Source: DAOVXM01 sp963746255 (GTDB lineage Bacteria > Chloroflexota > Anaerolineae > Anaerolineales > UBA4823). From it: a stretch of 64,000 nucleotides of DNA. The stretch's first letter is position 1, and each line of letters starts with the position of its first letter. Positions 26,636 to 34,752 of the stretch are shown piece by piece. The stretch lies in the NCBI GenBank assembly GCA_963746255.1, contig CAVVAJ010000007.1:310001-374000 (forward strand), in the 5' to 3' direction. The notes beneath the pieces are model-generated. The model was not told the origin of the DNA. It ran no database searches and saw only the letters and a list, made by a program, of their open reading frames with translations. A program made the position numbers and the translations under genes.

Positions 26636-27799
26636 ATGGCACAACTTGATGCGACAAAAAATCAAGAAGGCAATGCGTTTACCAGGTTGATTGCCTGGTT
26701 GGGGCGCGTAATTGTGGCCCTGATTATCCCGTTGTTGGCCTTTGTAGTGATCTACTACGGTTTTATTTTCCTGCGGGATACGTCTGCACCCCGTTGGGTA
26801 ATGGCTGCAGTCGCCATCGTTTGGGGCGTCGGCGGCGTTGCTTTGCTCTATTGGGTGTTCAATGTTATCGTTGAACGTCTCCCGGATCAGTGGCGGCTGC
26901 GTTTGACACCCTTTGTATTTGTAGGGCCGGCACTGGCTATCCTGTTCTGGTATCTTGCCTTTCCGGTTGTACGGACTTTCTGGTTAAGCCTTTTCGGTCG
27001 CGATGGCCCGCCGCGCGATGCTGGTATTTTTGAAGCACTGCAAAGCGATGCCTTCGTGGGTTTGACGAACTACGTTTCCCTGTTTAGTGAGCGCCTGCTG
27101 CAGGAAGCCTTGCGTAACAACGTGATGTGGATAGTTTTTGGTAGCACCTTGTCAGTGGCGCTTGGTTTGGTGATTGCTATGTTAGCCGACCGCAGTAAAT
27201 TTGAACGGGTTTCAAAATCGCTGATCTTCTTGCCGATGGCGATATCATTTGTGGGTGCCAGCGTGATCTGGAACTTTATGTATGAATCCCGTCCTGTTGA
27301 ACTGCCCCAGATTGGTTTGCTGACCGCAATTACTGTTGCACTTGGCGGGCAGCCTCATCCCTGGGACAAATGGGTAGCCATTGCTCCCTGGAACAACCTT
27401 TTCTTGATCTTGATCGTCATCTGGCTGCAGTCTGGGTATTCAATGGTGCTGTTCTCTGCAGCATTAAAGGGCATTCCGGATGAGATCATAGAGGCTTCTC
27501 GGGTGGACGGAGCGAGTGAAATCCAAGTGTTTCTCCGCATCATGATTCCCTACATCATGGGTACCATCATCACCGTATGGACGACGATCGTTATTTTCAC
27601 CTTGAAGATCTTCGATGTGGTGTGGGTGATGACCGGTGGGCAGTTTGGTACACATGTGATTGCCACCCAGTTTTACCGCCAATCATTCACTGCTAGGAAC
27701 TCGGGAGTCGGTTCGGCAATAGCAATTGTCTTGCTGCTGGCCGTCGTGCCGGTGATGATTTATAACCTGCGTCAGTTCCGGGAACAGGAGGCATTTTAG
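26636..27799 (+). CDS. ABC sugar transporter permease (AglF/MalF-like)
   Basis: 387 residues with two extra N-terminal membrane segments (about 22-45 and 53-75), as in alpha-glucoside AglF-type permeases, then about six transmembrane helices. The EAA-type cytoplasmic loop that contacts the ATPase is visible as EASRVDGASEIQVFLRIMIP. Start ATG 26636 with AAGGAG upstream. It pairs with the next gene to form the membrane channel for the double-headed binding protein. Confidence 0.92.
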   Translation: MAQLDATKNQEGNAFTRLIAWLGRVIVALIIPLLAFVVIYYGFIFLRDTSAPRWVMAAVAIVWGVGGVALLYWVFNVIVERLPDQWRLRLTPFVFVGPALAILFWYLAFPVVRTFWLSLFGRDGPPRDAGIFEALQSDAFVGLTNYVSLFSERLLQEALRNNVMWIVFGSTLSVALGLVIAMLADRSKFERVSKSLIFLPMAISFVGASVIWNFMYESRPVELPQIGLLTAITVALGGQPHPWDKWVAIAPWNNLFLILIVIWLQSGYSMVLFSAALKGIPDEIIEASRVDGASEIQVFLRIMIPYIMGTIITVWTTIVIFTLKIFDVVWVMTGGQFGTHVIATQFYRQSFTARNSGVGSAIAIVLLLAVVPVMIYNLRQFREQEAF

Positions 27800-27800
27800 C

Positions 27801-28898
27801 ATGGGCAGACAGAGTAGAACTAGCGTAATCTTGGTTAACACTATCCTCGTGCTGATTGTCTTCCTCTGGAGCATCCCTACCTTCGGGTTGTTTGTCTCCT
27901 CTTTTCGAAATCGCTTCGATATCCAAACTTCTGGGTGGTGGAATGTATTTCCACATCGCGAGTGGGAGACAGTAGCCGTATCAGACCCCAAAGAGCTCAA
28001 CCTTGACCCGGACAGCGTGATGGCGGTGGAAGGCGTGCAAGGTACCTTTGACGAACTCCGGGAAGGTGTTGCATCCCCCGATGGTGACACCCGCGTAACC
28101 TGGGTAGGGAATAAGCGTCTTGGCCGTATCGAAGTTCAAAAGCAGGTCTGGACGGTCACCTGGGATTTCAGCCTGGACAATTACCGGCAGATCTTGACTC
28201 CCAGCAGCTACGAGATCACCAAGGCGGATGGCACCACCGAAACGGTTCCTGGCCAAAATATGACCCAAGCCTTCATCAACAGCTTGGCAGTCTCGATTCC
28301 ATCCACCATTATCCCAATATTGATTGCCGCTTTTGCTGCCTACGGATTTGCATGGATGAACTTCCCTGGTCGGCGTCCATTTTTTATCCTGATTGTTGGG
28401 CTCTTGGTTGTTCCCTTGCAGCTTGCGTTAGTACCGATCTTGCGTGATTATAACAGCTTGGGTTTAAACGGCACCTTCCTGGCGGTCTGGCTAGCCCATA
28501 CTGGCTTTGGCCTGGCTTTGGCAACATACCTGCTGTATAACTACATCAGCACCCTGCCGCGCGAGACATTGGAGTCGGCCTTCATCGATGGTGCTTCGCA
28601 TTTCACGGTTTTCACCCGCCTCGTGCTGCCGCTCTCTGTTCCAGCTCTGGCTTCGTTTGCTATCTTCCAATTTCTATGGGTATGGAACGATTACTTGGTC
28701 GCGCTCACCTTCTTGGGTGTCGATCCCACTTATAAAGTAGTCACCCAGCGGTTGGCTGACCTTACCGGTACATTTGGCAACGATTGGCATCTATTAACTG
28801 CTGGAGCCTTCTTCACCATGCTCCTGCCGATGATCGTGTTCTTCGCCTTACAGCGTTACTTTGTACGCGGATTGCTCGCTGGTTCGGTGAAAGGCTAA
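27801..28898 (+). CDS. ABC sugar transporter permease (AglG/MalG-like)
   Basis: 365 residues. The first membrane segment (about 10-32) is followed by a large exported insertion (about 35-140) characteristic of AglG-like permeases, then five helices. EAA loop: ESAFIDGASHFTVFTRLVLP. It starts one base after the stop of the first permease, with GGAGG about 11 bases upstream. No MalK-type ATPase gene follows, so the ATPase must be encoded elsewhere. Confidence 0.92.
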   Translation: MGRQSRTSVILVNTILVLIVFLWSIPTFGLFVSSFRNRFDIQTSGWWNVFPHREWETVAVSDPKELNLDPDSVMAVEGVQGTFDELREGVASPDGDTRVTWVGNKRLGRIEVQKQVWTVTWDFSLDNYRQILTPSSYEITKADGTTETVPGQNMTQAFINSLAVSIPSTIIPILIAAFAAYGFAWMNFPGRRPFFILIVGLLVVPLQLALVPILRDYNSLGLNGTFLAVWLAHTGFGLALATYLLYNYISTLPRETLESAFIDGASHFTVFTRLVLPLSVPALASFAIFQFLWVWNDYLVALTFLGVDPTYKVVTQRLADLTGTFGNDWHLLTAGAFFTMLLPMIVFFALQRYFVRGLLAGSVKG

Positions 28899-28978
28899 TC
28901 GTTCGAATACTGGTTAATATATCCGATAATCCTAAATTGATCATACAGCAAGTTGCTAAAATTGCTGTTTGTTGACTA

Positions 28979-28989
28979 TTAACGCGTAA
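28979..28989. promoter_or_regulatory. LacI-operator-like site
   Basis: TTAACGCGTAA, a near-perfect CG-centred palindrome sharing TAACGCGT with the operator at 22591-22621. It lies eight bases before the start of the next gene. It could be a second binding site of the locus regulator. Confidence 0.35.
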
Positions 28990-28996
28990 CAGAGTC

Positions 28997-29479
28997 ATGT
29001 CTCTATTACTTTCCTTTGATTGGGCACTTTACTTCAAGTGGATCATGGCAACGACGGTTGGCTGGTTGTTGGGTAGATATCTTTTCCCGAATCTAGCTTT
29101 TATCATTATAGGGATTGCGATTGGGGTACTGCAAGGATTTGTCCTGCAAGGCTACTTGAGCAAATTTTGGAAATGGATAATTGCGACCTCGCTCGGGTGG
29201 GTATTGGGATCGTCGGTAATCCTCGTAGGGGGTTTTAATAGCATGGATTTGATCGCTGCGTTGCTGATTGGGATCACAACCGGTACTGCACAGTGGTTGG
29301 TACTGCGTAAAGAGCTGCTCTGGAGCGTCTGGTGGATTGTGATAAGTGTTGTCGCCTGGACTACTGGTATGGCGCTTCTGCCCGGGATTTTTTTGACCGG
29401 GGTGATGGCTGGGTCTATAACCGGAATTGCCTTGGTTTTGCTGCTCCGCTTCCCGAATACTGAAACCATTGCTTCGTAA
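28997..29479 (+). CDS. small membrane protein with internal W-x-x-x-T/S-x-x-GW repeats
   Basis: 160 residues, almost wholly hydrophobic, with six likely membrane segments forming a threefold repeat: KWIMATTVGWLLG, KWIIATSLGWVLG and WWIVISVVAWTTG, each followed by a Gly-rich helix (GIAIGVLQGFVL, GITTGTAQWLVL, GSITGIALVLLL). No known function; similar tryptophan-repeat membrane proteins are found in cyanobacteria and Chloroflexota. It lies between the sugar permeases and an aldo/keto reductase, with an operator-like palindrome just upstream. Confidence 0.7.
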   Translation: MSLLLSFDWALYFKWIMATTVGWLLGRYLFPNLAFIIIGIAIGVLQGFVLQGYLSKFWKWIIATSLGWVLGSSVILVGGFNSMDLIAALLIGITTGTAQWLVLRKELLWSVWWIVISVVAWTTGMALLPGIFLTGVMAGSITGIALVLLLRFPNTETIAS

Positions 29480-29521
29480 ATTGATACGATGTTGTTATAG
29501 CAGACACAGGAGATTGCCGAG

Positions 29522-30529
29522 ATGAGATATCGGTCTTTAGGCCGCAGCGGTTTGAAGGTTTCTGAGTTGTGCTTAGGTACGATGGTGTTCGGCGAACAAA
29601 GCGACCGCGGTACGTCTCCACAGACAGCAGCAAATATCATTAACCTTTTTTTAGATTCAGGGGGGAACCATATCGATACGGCCAACGTATATGCAGGTGG
29701 TCGCTCCGAGGAGATTGTCGGAGCCGCACTGCGTAAAAAACGAGCAAGTGTCGTACTGGCAACGAAAGTGCGCTTTGCAATGGGAGCAGGTCCTAATGAT
29801 CAGGGATTATCGCGCGTTCACATCATGTACGCAGTCGAAGCAAGTTTACGGCGTTTGGGTACAGATTACATCGATCTTCTGTATATGCATTGTTGGGATT
29901 CCCTCACACCAATTGAAGAATCTCTGCTGGCTTTCGATGACCTGGTGTCCGCCGGTAAGGTGCGTTATATTGGCGTGTCCAATTTCAAGGCCTGGCAGTT
30001 GATGAAAGCCTTAGCAGTGAGTGATGCAAACGGTTGGTCCCGTTTTATTGCGGCACAGTACCAATACAGCCTGGTTGTCCGGGACATCGAACGGGAGTTC
30101 ATTGACCTTTGCCAATCTGAGGGCGTGGGAATAACACCTTGGGGTCCGCTAGGGGGTGGCTTCTTGAGCGGAAAATACCAACCCGGTCAGGGCCCAGAGG
30201 CTGGGCGGTTATCAAGGATGACCGACGATACTGAAGAAGCCTGGCACCGGCGTGCTACCAGCCGCAACTGGGCGATCATCGATGCTGTAAAAAGCATCGC
30301 TGCGGCTCATACGGGTGCCACGTATGCGCAGATCGCTTTGGCATGGCTGCTCAACCAGCCGCAAGTGGATTCCGTGATCTTGGGGGTGAGGACAATCAAG
30401 CAGTTGGAAGATAATCTTGGCGCTGCAGAATTAGAGCTGTCTGACGCTGAACTGCATATACTGAGTGAAGCGAGTGCGCTAGCCGAATCGTACCCATATC
30501 GTTTTATTGAAACTTATGGTGCCCGGTAG
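29522..30529 (+). CDS. aldo/keto reductase
   Basis: 335 residues, TIM-barrel NADPH-dependent oxidoreductase. Catalytic tetrad visible: Asp and Tyr in HIDTANVY, Lys in VVLATKVRF and His in YMHCWDS. N-terminal signature YRSLGRSGLKVSELCLGTM; cofactor region near DSVILGVRTIKQLEDNL. Most like the YajO/AKR11-AKR13 groups. Substrate unknown. Sits within the sugar-uptake locus and so may act on sugars or their aldehydes. Confidence 0.9.
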   Translation: MRYRSLGRSGLKVSELCLGTMVFGEQSDRGTSPQTAANIINLFLDSGGNHIDTANVYAGGRSEEIVGAALRKKRASVVLATKVRFAMGAGPNDQGLSRVHIMYAVEASLRRLGTDYIDLLYMHCWDSLTPIEESLLAFDDLVSAGKVRYIGVSNFKAWQLMKALAVSDANGWSRFIAAQYQYSLVVRDIEREFIDLCQSEGVGITPWGPLGGGFLSGKYQPGQGPEAGRLSRMTDDTEEAWHRRATSRNWAIIDAVKSIAAAHTGATYAQIALAWLLNQPQVDSVILGVRTIKQLEDNLGAAELELSDAELHILSEASALAESYPYRFIETYGAR

Positions 30530-30617
30530 TGCAGATTATTTTCAGCCATTCATCTACACACATATTAATCTCAATACCGAATACCAATATCACATAGAAA
30601 GATAAGGTGGCATAAAG

Positions 30618-32246
30618 ATGCGTGAAACTGGTCAATCGCTTTGGTACAAGGATGCAGTGTTTTACGAAGTCTATGTGCGCGCATTCGCAGATAGCAATGG
30701 CGATGGTCATGGCGACCTACCGGGTTTGACCCAAAAACTGGATTACCTGCAGGAACTCGGGGCGGATGTGATTTGGTTGTTGCCAATCTATCCGTCTCCT
30801 TTGAAAGACGATGGCTATGATATTTCTGATTACTACGGCATACTTCCAGAATATGGGACATTAAATGATTTTCGGGAGTTTATCGACGCTGCCCATCAGC
30901 GCAGGATGCGGGTGATCACGGATTTGGTTCTCAACCACACTTCGGACCAGCATCCTTGGTTCCAAGCTGCCCGGACTGATCCGGCCTCCTCTTATCGCGA
31001 CTACTATGTCTGGAGTGACACAGATCAAAAATACCAGGACGCGCGCATTATTTTTGTAGATACCGAAGACTCAAACTGGACCTGGGATGAGCGGGCTGGG
31101 CAGTATTTCTGGCATCGTTTTTATTCTAACCAACCCGATTTAAATTATGATAACCCAGCTGTCCAGGACGAAATGATGAAAATCATGCGTTTTTGGCTAG
31201 ATCTGGGCATCGATGGTTTTCGGGCCGATGCAGTACCGTATTTATATGAAAGGGAGAGTACGAATTGCGAGAATCTTCCCGAAACCCATACCTATCTAAA
31301 ACGCATCCGCCAATTTATGGATGAAAATTATCCCGGGCGGATTCTGCTGGCAGAAGCGAATCAATGGCCTAAAGATGTCCTGCCGTATTTTGGTGATGGA
31401 GATGAATTCCATATGGGTTTTCATTTCCCGATTATGCCGCGCTTATACATGGCGCTGCGGCAGTCAAATACTATGCCGCTGGTTGACATCCTAGCGCGGA
31501 CCCCTCCGATTCCGCAAACCAGCCAATGGTGTATCTTCTTGCGCAATCATGATGAGTTAACACTGGAAATGGTGACAGATGCAGAACGCGAATGGATGTG
31601 GCAGGAATTCGCGCCCGACCAGCGCATGCGCTTGAACCTGGGAATTAGACGGCGTCTGGCCCCGCTGCTAGATAATGATGTGCGCAAAATTGCGTTGATG
31701 AATTCATTGCTATTCACTTTCGCTGGTTCACCCATAATCTATTATGGCGATGAAATCGGCATGGGGGAGAACATCTGGTTGTCAGACCGGAATGGTGTGC
31801 GGACACCGATGCAGTGGAACGATCAGATGAATGCAGGATTCTCTACAGCGGATGAGAGGGAGCTATATGCACCTGTGGTGGGTGACGATGTTTACGGTTA
31901 CAAAAAAGTAAACGTCGCAGACCAGCAGTCTGATCCTGGGTCGTTATTCTGGCTGATTCGTCGCATGATCGCCGTTAGAAAACAGCACCGGGTTTTTGGT
32001 AGGGGTGATTTTACATGGGTATCTTGTGGTACAGAGCAGGTCGCCGCGTACCTGCGTAGTTCTCCCGCTGAACAGCTGCTGATTATCAACAATCTATCAG
32101 CAAGCCCACAAGCGATCGAGAGCTTATTGCCACACTGGCAAGATGGTGTGCTCCATGATTTGCTGACTGGCGCACAATTTCCAGTTTACGCAGGAGTCTT
32201 AGCTTTGACGCTCATGCCGTACCAGTATTTATGGCTCACCCGGTAA
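30618..32246 (+). CDS. treS: trehalose synthase / maltose alpha-D-glucosyltransferase (GH13)
   Basis: 542 residues. GH13 motifs in order: DLVLNHTSDQHPWF (region I), DGFRADAVPYL (region II with nucleophile Asp), LLAEANQWP (region III, acid Glu) and FLRNHDELTLEMVTDAER (region IV), the last being highly characteristic of TreS. Also GDEIGMGENIWLSDRNGVRTPMQW. It interconverts maltose and trehalose. No maltokinase domain is fused. RBS AAGGTGG before ATG 30618. Fits the alpha-glucoside transporter genes upstream. Confidence 0.9.
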   Translation: MRETGQSLWYKDAVFYEVYVRAFADSNGDGHGDLPGLTQKLDYLQELGADVIWLLPIYPSPLKDDGYDISDYYGILPEYGTLNDFREFIDAAHQRRMRVITDLVLNHTSDQHPWFQAARTDPASSYRDYYVWSDTDQKYQDARIIFVDTEDSNWTWDERAGQYFWHRFYSNQPDLNYDNPAVQDEMMKIMRFWLDLGIDGFRADAVPYLYERESTNCENLPETHTYLKRIRQFMDENYPGRILLAEANQWPKDVLPYFGDGDEFHMGFHFPIMPRLYMALRQSNTMPLVDILARTPPIPQTSQWCIFLRNHDELTLEMVTDAEREWMWQEFAPDQRMRLNLGIRRRLAPLLDNDVRKIALMNSLLFTFAGSPIIYYGDEIGMGENIWLSDRNGVRTPMQWNDQMNAGFSTADERELYAPVVGDDVYGYKKVNVADQQSDPGSLFWLIRRMIAVRKQHRVFGRGDFTWVSCGTEQVAAYLRSSPAEQLLIINNLSASPQAIESLLPHWQDGVLHDLLTGAQFPVYAGVLALTLMPYQYLWLTR

Positions 32247-32418
32247 TCCATAGCTGAGGATCTTGAATTATTCCTGCTCATGTCCTATGGCGAAATTCTT
32301 TAGGATTGTGACACTCGACATAACGATTTATGATATGCGTCCCTTGATCGGTTTAATGAAATCTGTCACAATATGATTGTTTTACATTCATCAAAATAGA
32401 AAATGAAAGGGAGTGAAC

Positions 32419-34344
32419 ATGAGTAATTCTTCTGACTTTCCAGGGCTTCGTAAATTCGTGCCGACCGAACTAAAGCTGCGTTATCCGGTCCCATCGGACA
32501 TTGATATCGCGCAAGCAGCAGAGCTCAAGCCAATTGCACAGGTCGCAGAAGAGGTGGGGTTAAGGCGTGATGAATTGGAATTGTACGGTGACTATAAGGC
32601 GAAGGTGAAATTGGAAGTATTAGATCGCCTTATGGATGTCCCCGATGGGGTGTATATCGATGTCACAGCGATTACCCCCACCCCGCTAGGCGAAGGTAAA
32701 AGCACGACGATGGTCGGGTTAAGCCAGGCATTGGGCGCGCACCTTGGCAAACGCGTCTTCACATGTATTCGCCAGCCCAGCCAGGGACCGACCTTTGGCA
32801 TCAAAGGTGGTGCTGCGGGTGGTGGCTACAGCCAGGTTATCCCGATGGAAGATTTCAACCTGCACTTGACAGGAGATATTCATGCCATCACCGCCGCGAA
32901 CAATTTGCTGGCTGCGGCTTTAGATGCGCGTATGTTTCATGAGTCTCGCCAGTCCGATGAAGCTCTCTTCCGGCGGCTGTGCCCACCAGATAAAGATGGC
33001 AACCAGAGTTTCTCGCCCTCCATGCTGAAAAGACTGCAGAAATTGGGCATTGATAAGACTGACCCCAATGATTTAACAGAAGGAGAGATCAGCCGCTTTG
33101 CACGTCTCGATATTGACCCGGAGATGATAACCTGGCGGCGCGTAGTGGACACGAACGACCGCATGCTCCGTACAATCACGATTGGCCAGGGTCCCGATGA
33201 GAAAGGCTTCACCCGTGAGACCGGTTTTGACATCACTGTCGCCAGCGAGATCATGGCGATATTAGCACTGACAACCGATTTAGCGGATATGCGTGAGCGC
33301 TTCGGTCGCATAGTGATCGGCACAAATCGCCAAGGGGAAGCAGTTACCGCTGAAGACCTCGGTGTGGCTGGTGCGATGACTGTCATAATGAAGGACGCCA
33401 TTAAACCAACCCTTATGCAGACACTCGAAGGGACACCGGTGTTTGTCCACGCCGGTCCCTTTGCGAATATCGCCCATGGTAACTCGTCTATCGTTGCTGA
33501 CCGGATTGCCCTTAAATTGGCGGATTATGTAGTTACCGAATCTGGCTTCGGTGCTGACATCGGGATGGAAAAATTCTTCGATATTAAATGCCGCTACTCT
33601 GGTTTAATTCCGAGTGTAGTGGTCCTTGTGGCAACGGTCCGGGCTCTAAAGATGCACGGCGGAGGTCCGAAAGTATCGGCAGGAAAACCTCTTGATCCGG
33701 CCTACACCGAAGAGAATTTGGAACTGCTTAGGGCAGGTTTGGGCAATCTGCAAGTCCATATCAAAAATGCGCTTAGTTTCGGCGTCCCTGTCGTAGTTGC
33801 TGTGAACTCCTTCGCTGACGATACGGAAGCTGAGGTGGAGTTGGTCCGGCAAGCGGCATTGGAAGCCGGAGCGGAAGATGCTGCCGTTTCACGGCACTGG
33901 ATGGAGGGTGGTGAAGGTGCGATCAAATTGGCGGAGGCGGTTGTTAAAGCTGCCGAAAAACCCAGCAACTTTAAATTCTTATACCCCCTCGACATCCCGA
34001 TTAAAGAAAAAATCGAGACGATCTGCAGAGAGATTTACGGTGCGGTTGGGGTGGATTACTCACCCGAAGCCGAGGCGAAGATCGAACTTTACACGAAGTT
34101 GGGGTTTGATAATATCCCACTCTGCATGGCAAAAACCCATCTCAGCCTCAGCCATGACCCGAACCTGAAAGGGGTTCCTAAGGGTTTCCGCGTTCCGATC
34201 AATGATATCCGGGCTTCGGTGGGTGCTGGATTCCTGTACCCCTTAGTTGGCGAGATGCGCACCATGCCTGGTCTGCCAACCCGTCCGGTTTACTTTGATG
34301 TCGATCTTGACCTTGAAACCGGGCGCGTAATTGGCCTATTCTAG
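32419..34344 (+). CDS. fhs: formate-tetrahydrofolate ligase, long (eukaryote-like) form
   Basis: 641 residues from ATG 32419 (GGGAG upstream). ATP-dependent ligation of formate to tetrahydrofolate. Seen: TPTPLGEGKSTTMVGLSQAL (ATP loop), RQPSQGPTFGIKGGAAGGGYSQVIP, then HAGPFANIAHGNSS and RALKMHGGGP. Typical bacterial enzymes are about 557 residues. The extra length here lies in the segment LRRLCPPD... through the LTEGEISRFARLDIDPE stretch (about 180-240), which is characteristic of the mammalian C1-THF synthase ligase domain. Monofunctional. A terminator-like hairpin follows. Confidence 0.95.
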   Translation: MSNSSDFPGLRKFVPTELKLRYPVPSDIDIAQAAELKPIAQVAEEVGLRRDELELYGDYKAKVKLEVLDRLMDVPDGVYIDVTAITPTPLGEGKSTTMVGLSQALGAHLGKRVFTCIRQPSQGPTFGIKGGAAGGGYSQVIPMEDFNLHLTGDIHAITAANNLLAAALDARMFHESRQSDEALFRRLCPPDKDGNQSFSPSMLKRLQKLGIDKTDPNDLTEGEISRFARLDIDPEMITWRRVVDTNDRMLRTITIGQGPDEKGFTRETGFDITVASEIMAILALTTDLADMRERFGRIVIGTNRQGEAVTAEDLGVAGAMTVIMKDAIKPTLMQTLEGTPVFVHAGPFANIAHGNSSIVADRIALKLADYVVTESGFGADIGMEKFFDIKCRYSGLIPSVVVLVATVRALKMHGGGPKVSAGKPLDPAYTEENLELLRAGLGNLQVHIKNALSFGVPVVVAVNSFADDTEAEVELVRQAALEAGAEDAAVSRHWMEGGEGAIKLAEAVVKAAEKPSNFKFLYPLDIPIKEKIETICREIYGAVGVDYSPEAEAKIELYTKLGFDNIPLCMAKTHLSLSHDPNLKGVPKGFRVPINDIRASVGAGFLYPLVGEMRTMPGLPTRPVYFDVDLDLETGRVIGLF

Positions 34345-34384
34345 GGATTGGGCAGCGTGTAAAATTACGTTGACACCATCACAA

Positions 34385-34421
34385 CAGCTGGCGGAGATTG
34401 GATAGGTTACTCCGCCAGCTG
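34385..34421 (+). terminator. hairpin after fhs
   Basis: 12-base-pair perfect stem (CAGCTGGCGGAG with CTCCGCCAGCTG at 34410-34421) and a 13-base loop. The following tract (CTCATTTGTT) is only moderately T-rich. The 190 bases between it and the next gene show nothing else. Confidence 0.6.
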
Positions 34422-34615
34422 CTCATTTGTTATTACAAGAGATAATATATAAAGGTCGAGTGGTTTTGGGAGTACAACCTGTTAACAACTTGGCTCAAGG
34501 GTTAATGAATATCGCTTCTTACTCTTTATCTTTTTCGACCTAGTTCGCTCTGTGAACGATTGAGCAGCGGTTGAATCTATTCATAAACAATCATTCAAAC
34601 GAAACGTGCTTTTGC

Positions 34616-34744
34616 TCAATTTCGTGCAAACATGCCAATGACCATAACCAAGATGATCATTACTGCAATCACTGTAAAAATGATTTGCTGAGTTCTCATC
34701 TTGCGTGCTGCTCTGGTTGATTGGGTTTTCTTTTTCTTGGCCAT
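34616..34744 (-). CDS. 42-residue single-pass membrane protein
   Basis: A short frame with a lysine-rich head (MAKKKKTQSTRAARKMR) and one hydrophobic helix (IIFTVIAVMIILVMVIGMF) ending ARN. It begins eight bases after the uvrC stop on the same strand and is the kind of mini-ORF usually missed. The sharp basic-head/hydrophobic-helix pattern argues for a real protein with the N-terminus inside. Function unknown. Confidence 0.65.
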   Translation of the reverse strand: MAKKKKTQSTRAARKMRTQQIIFTVIAVMIILVMVIGMFARN

Positions 34745-34752
34745 ATTTTCTC

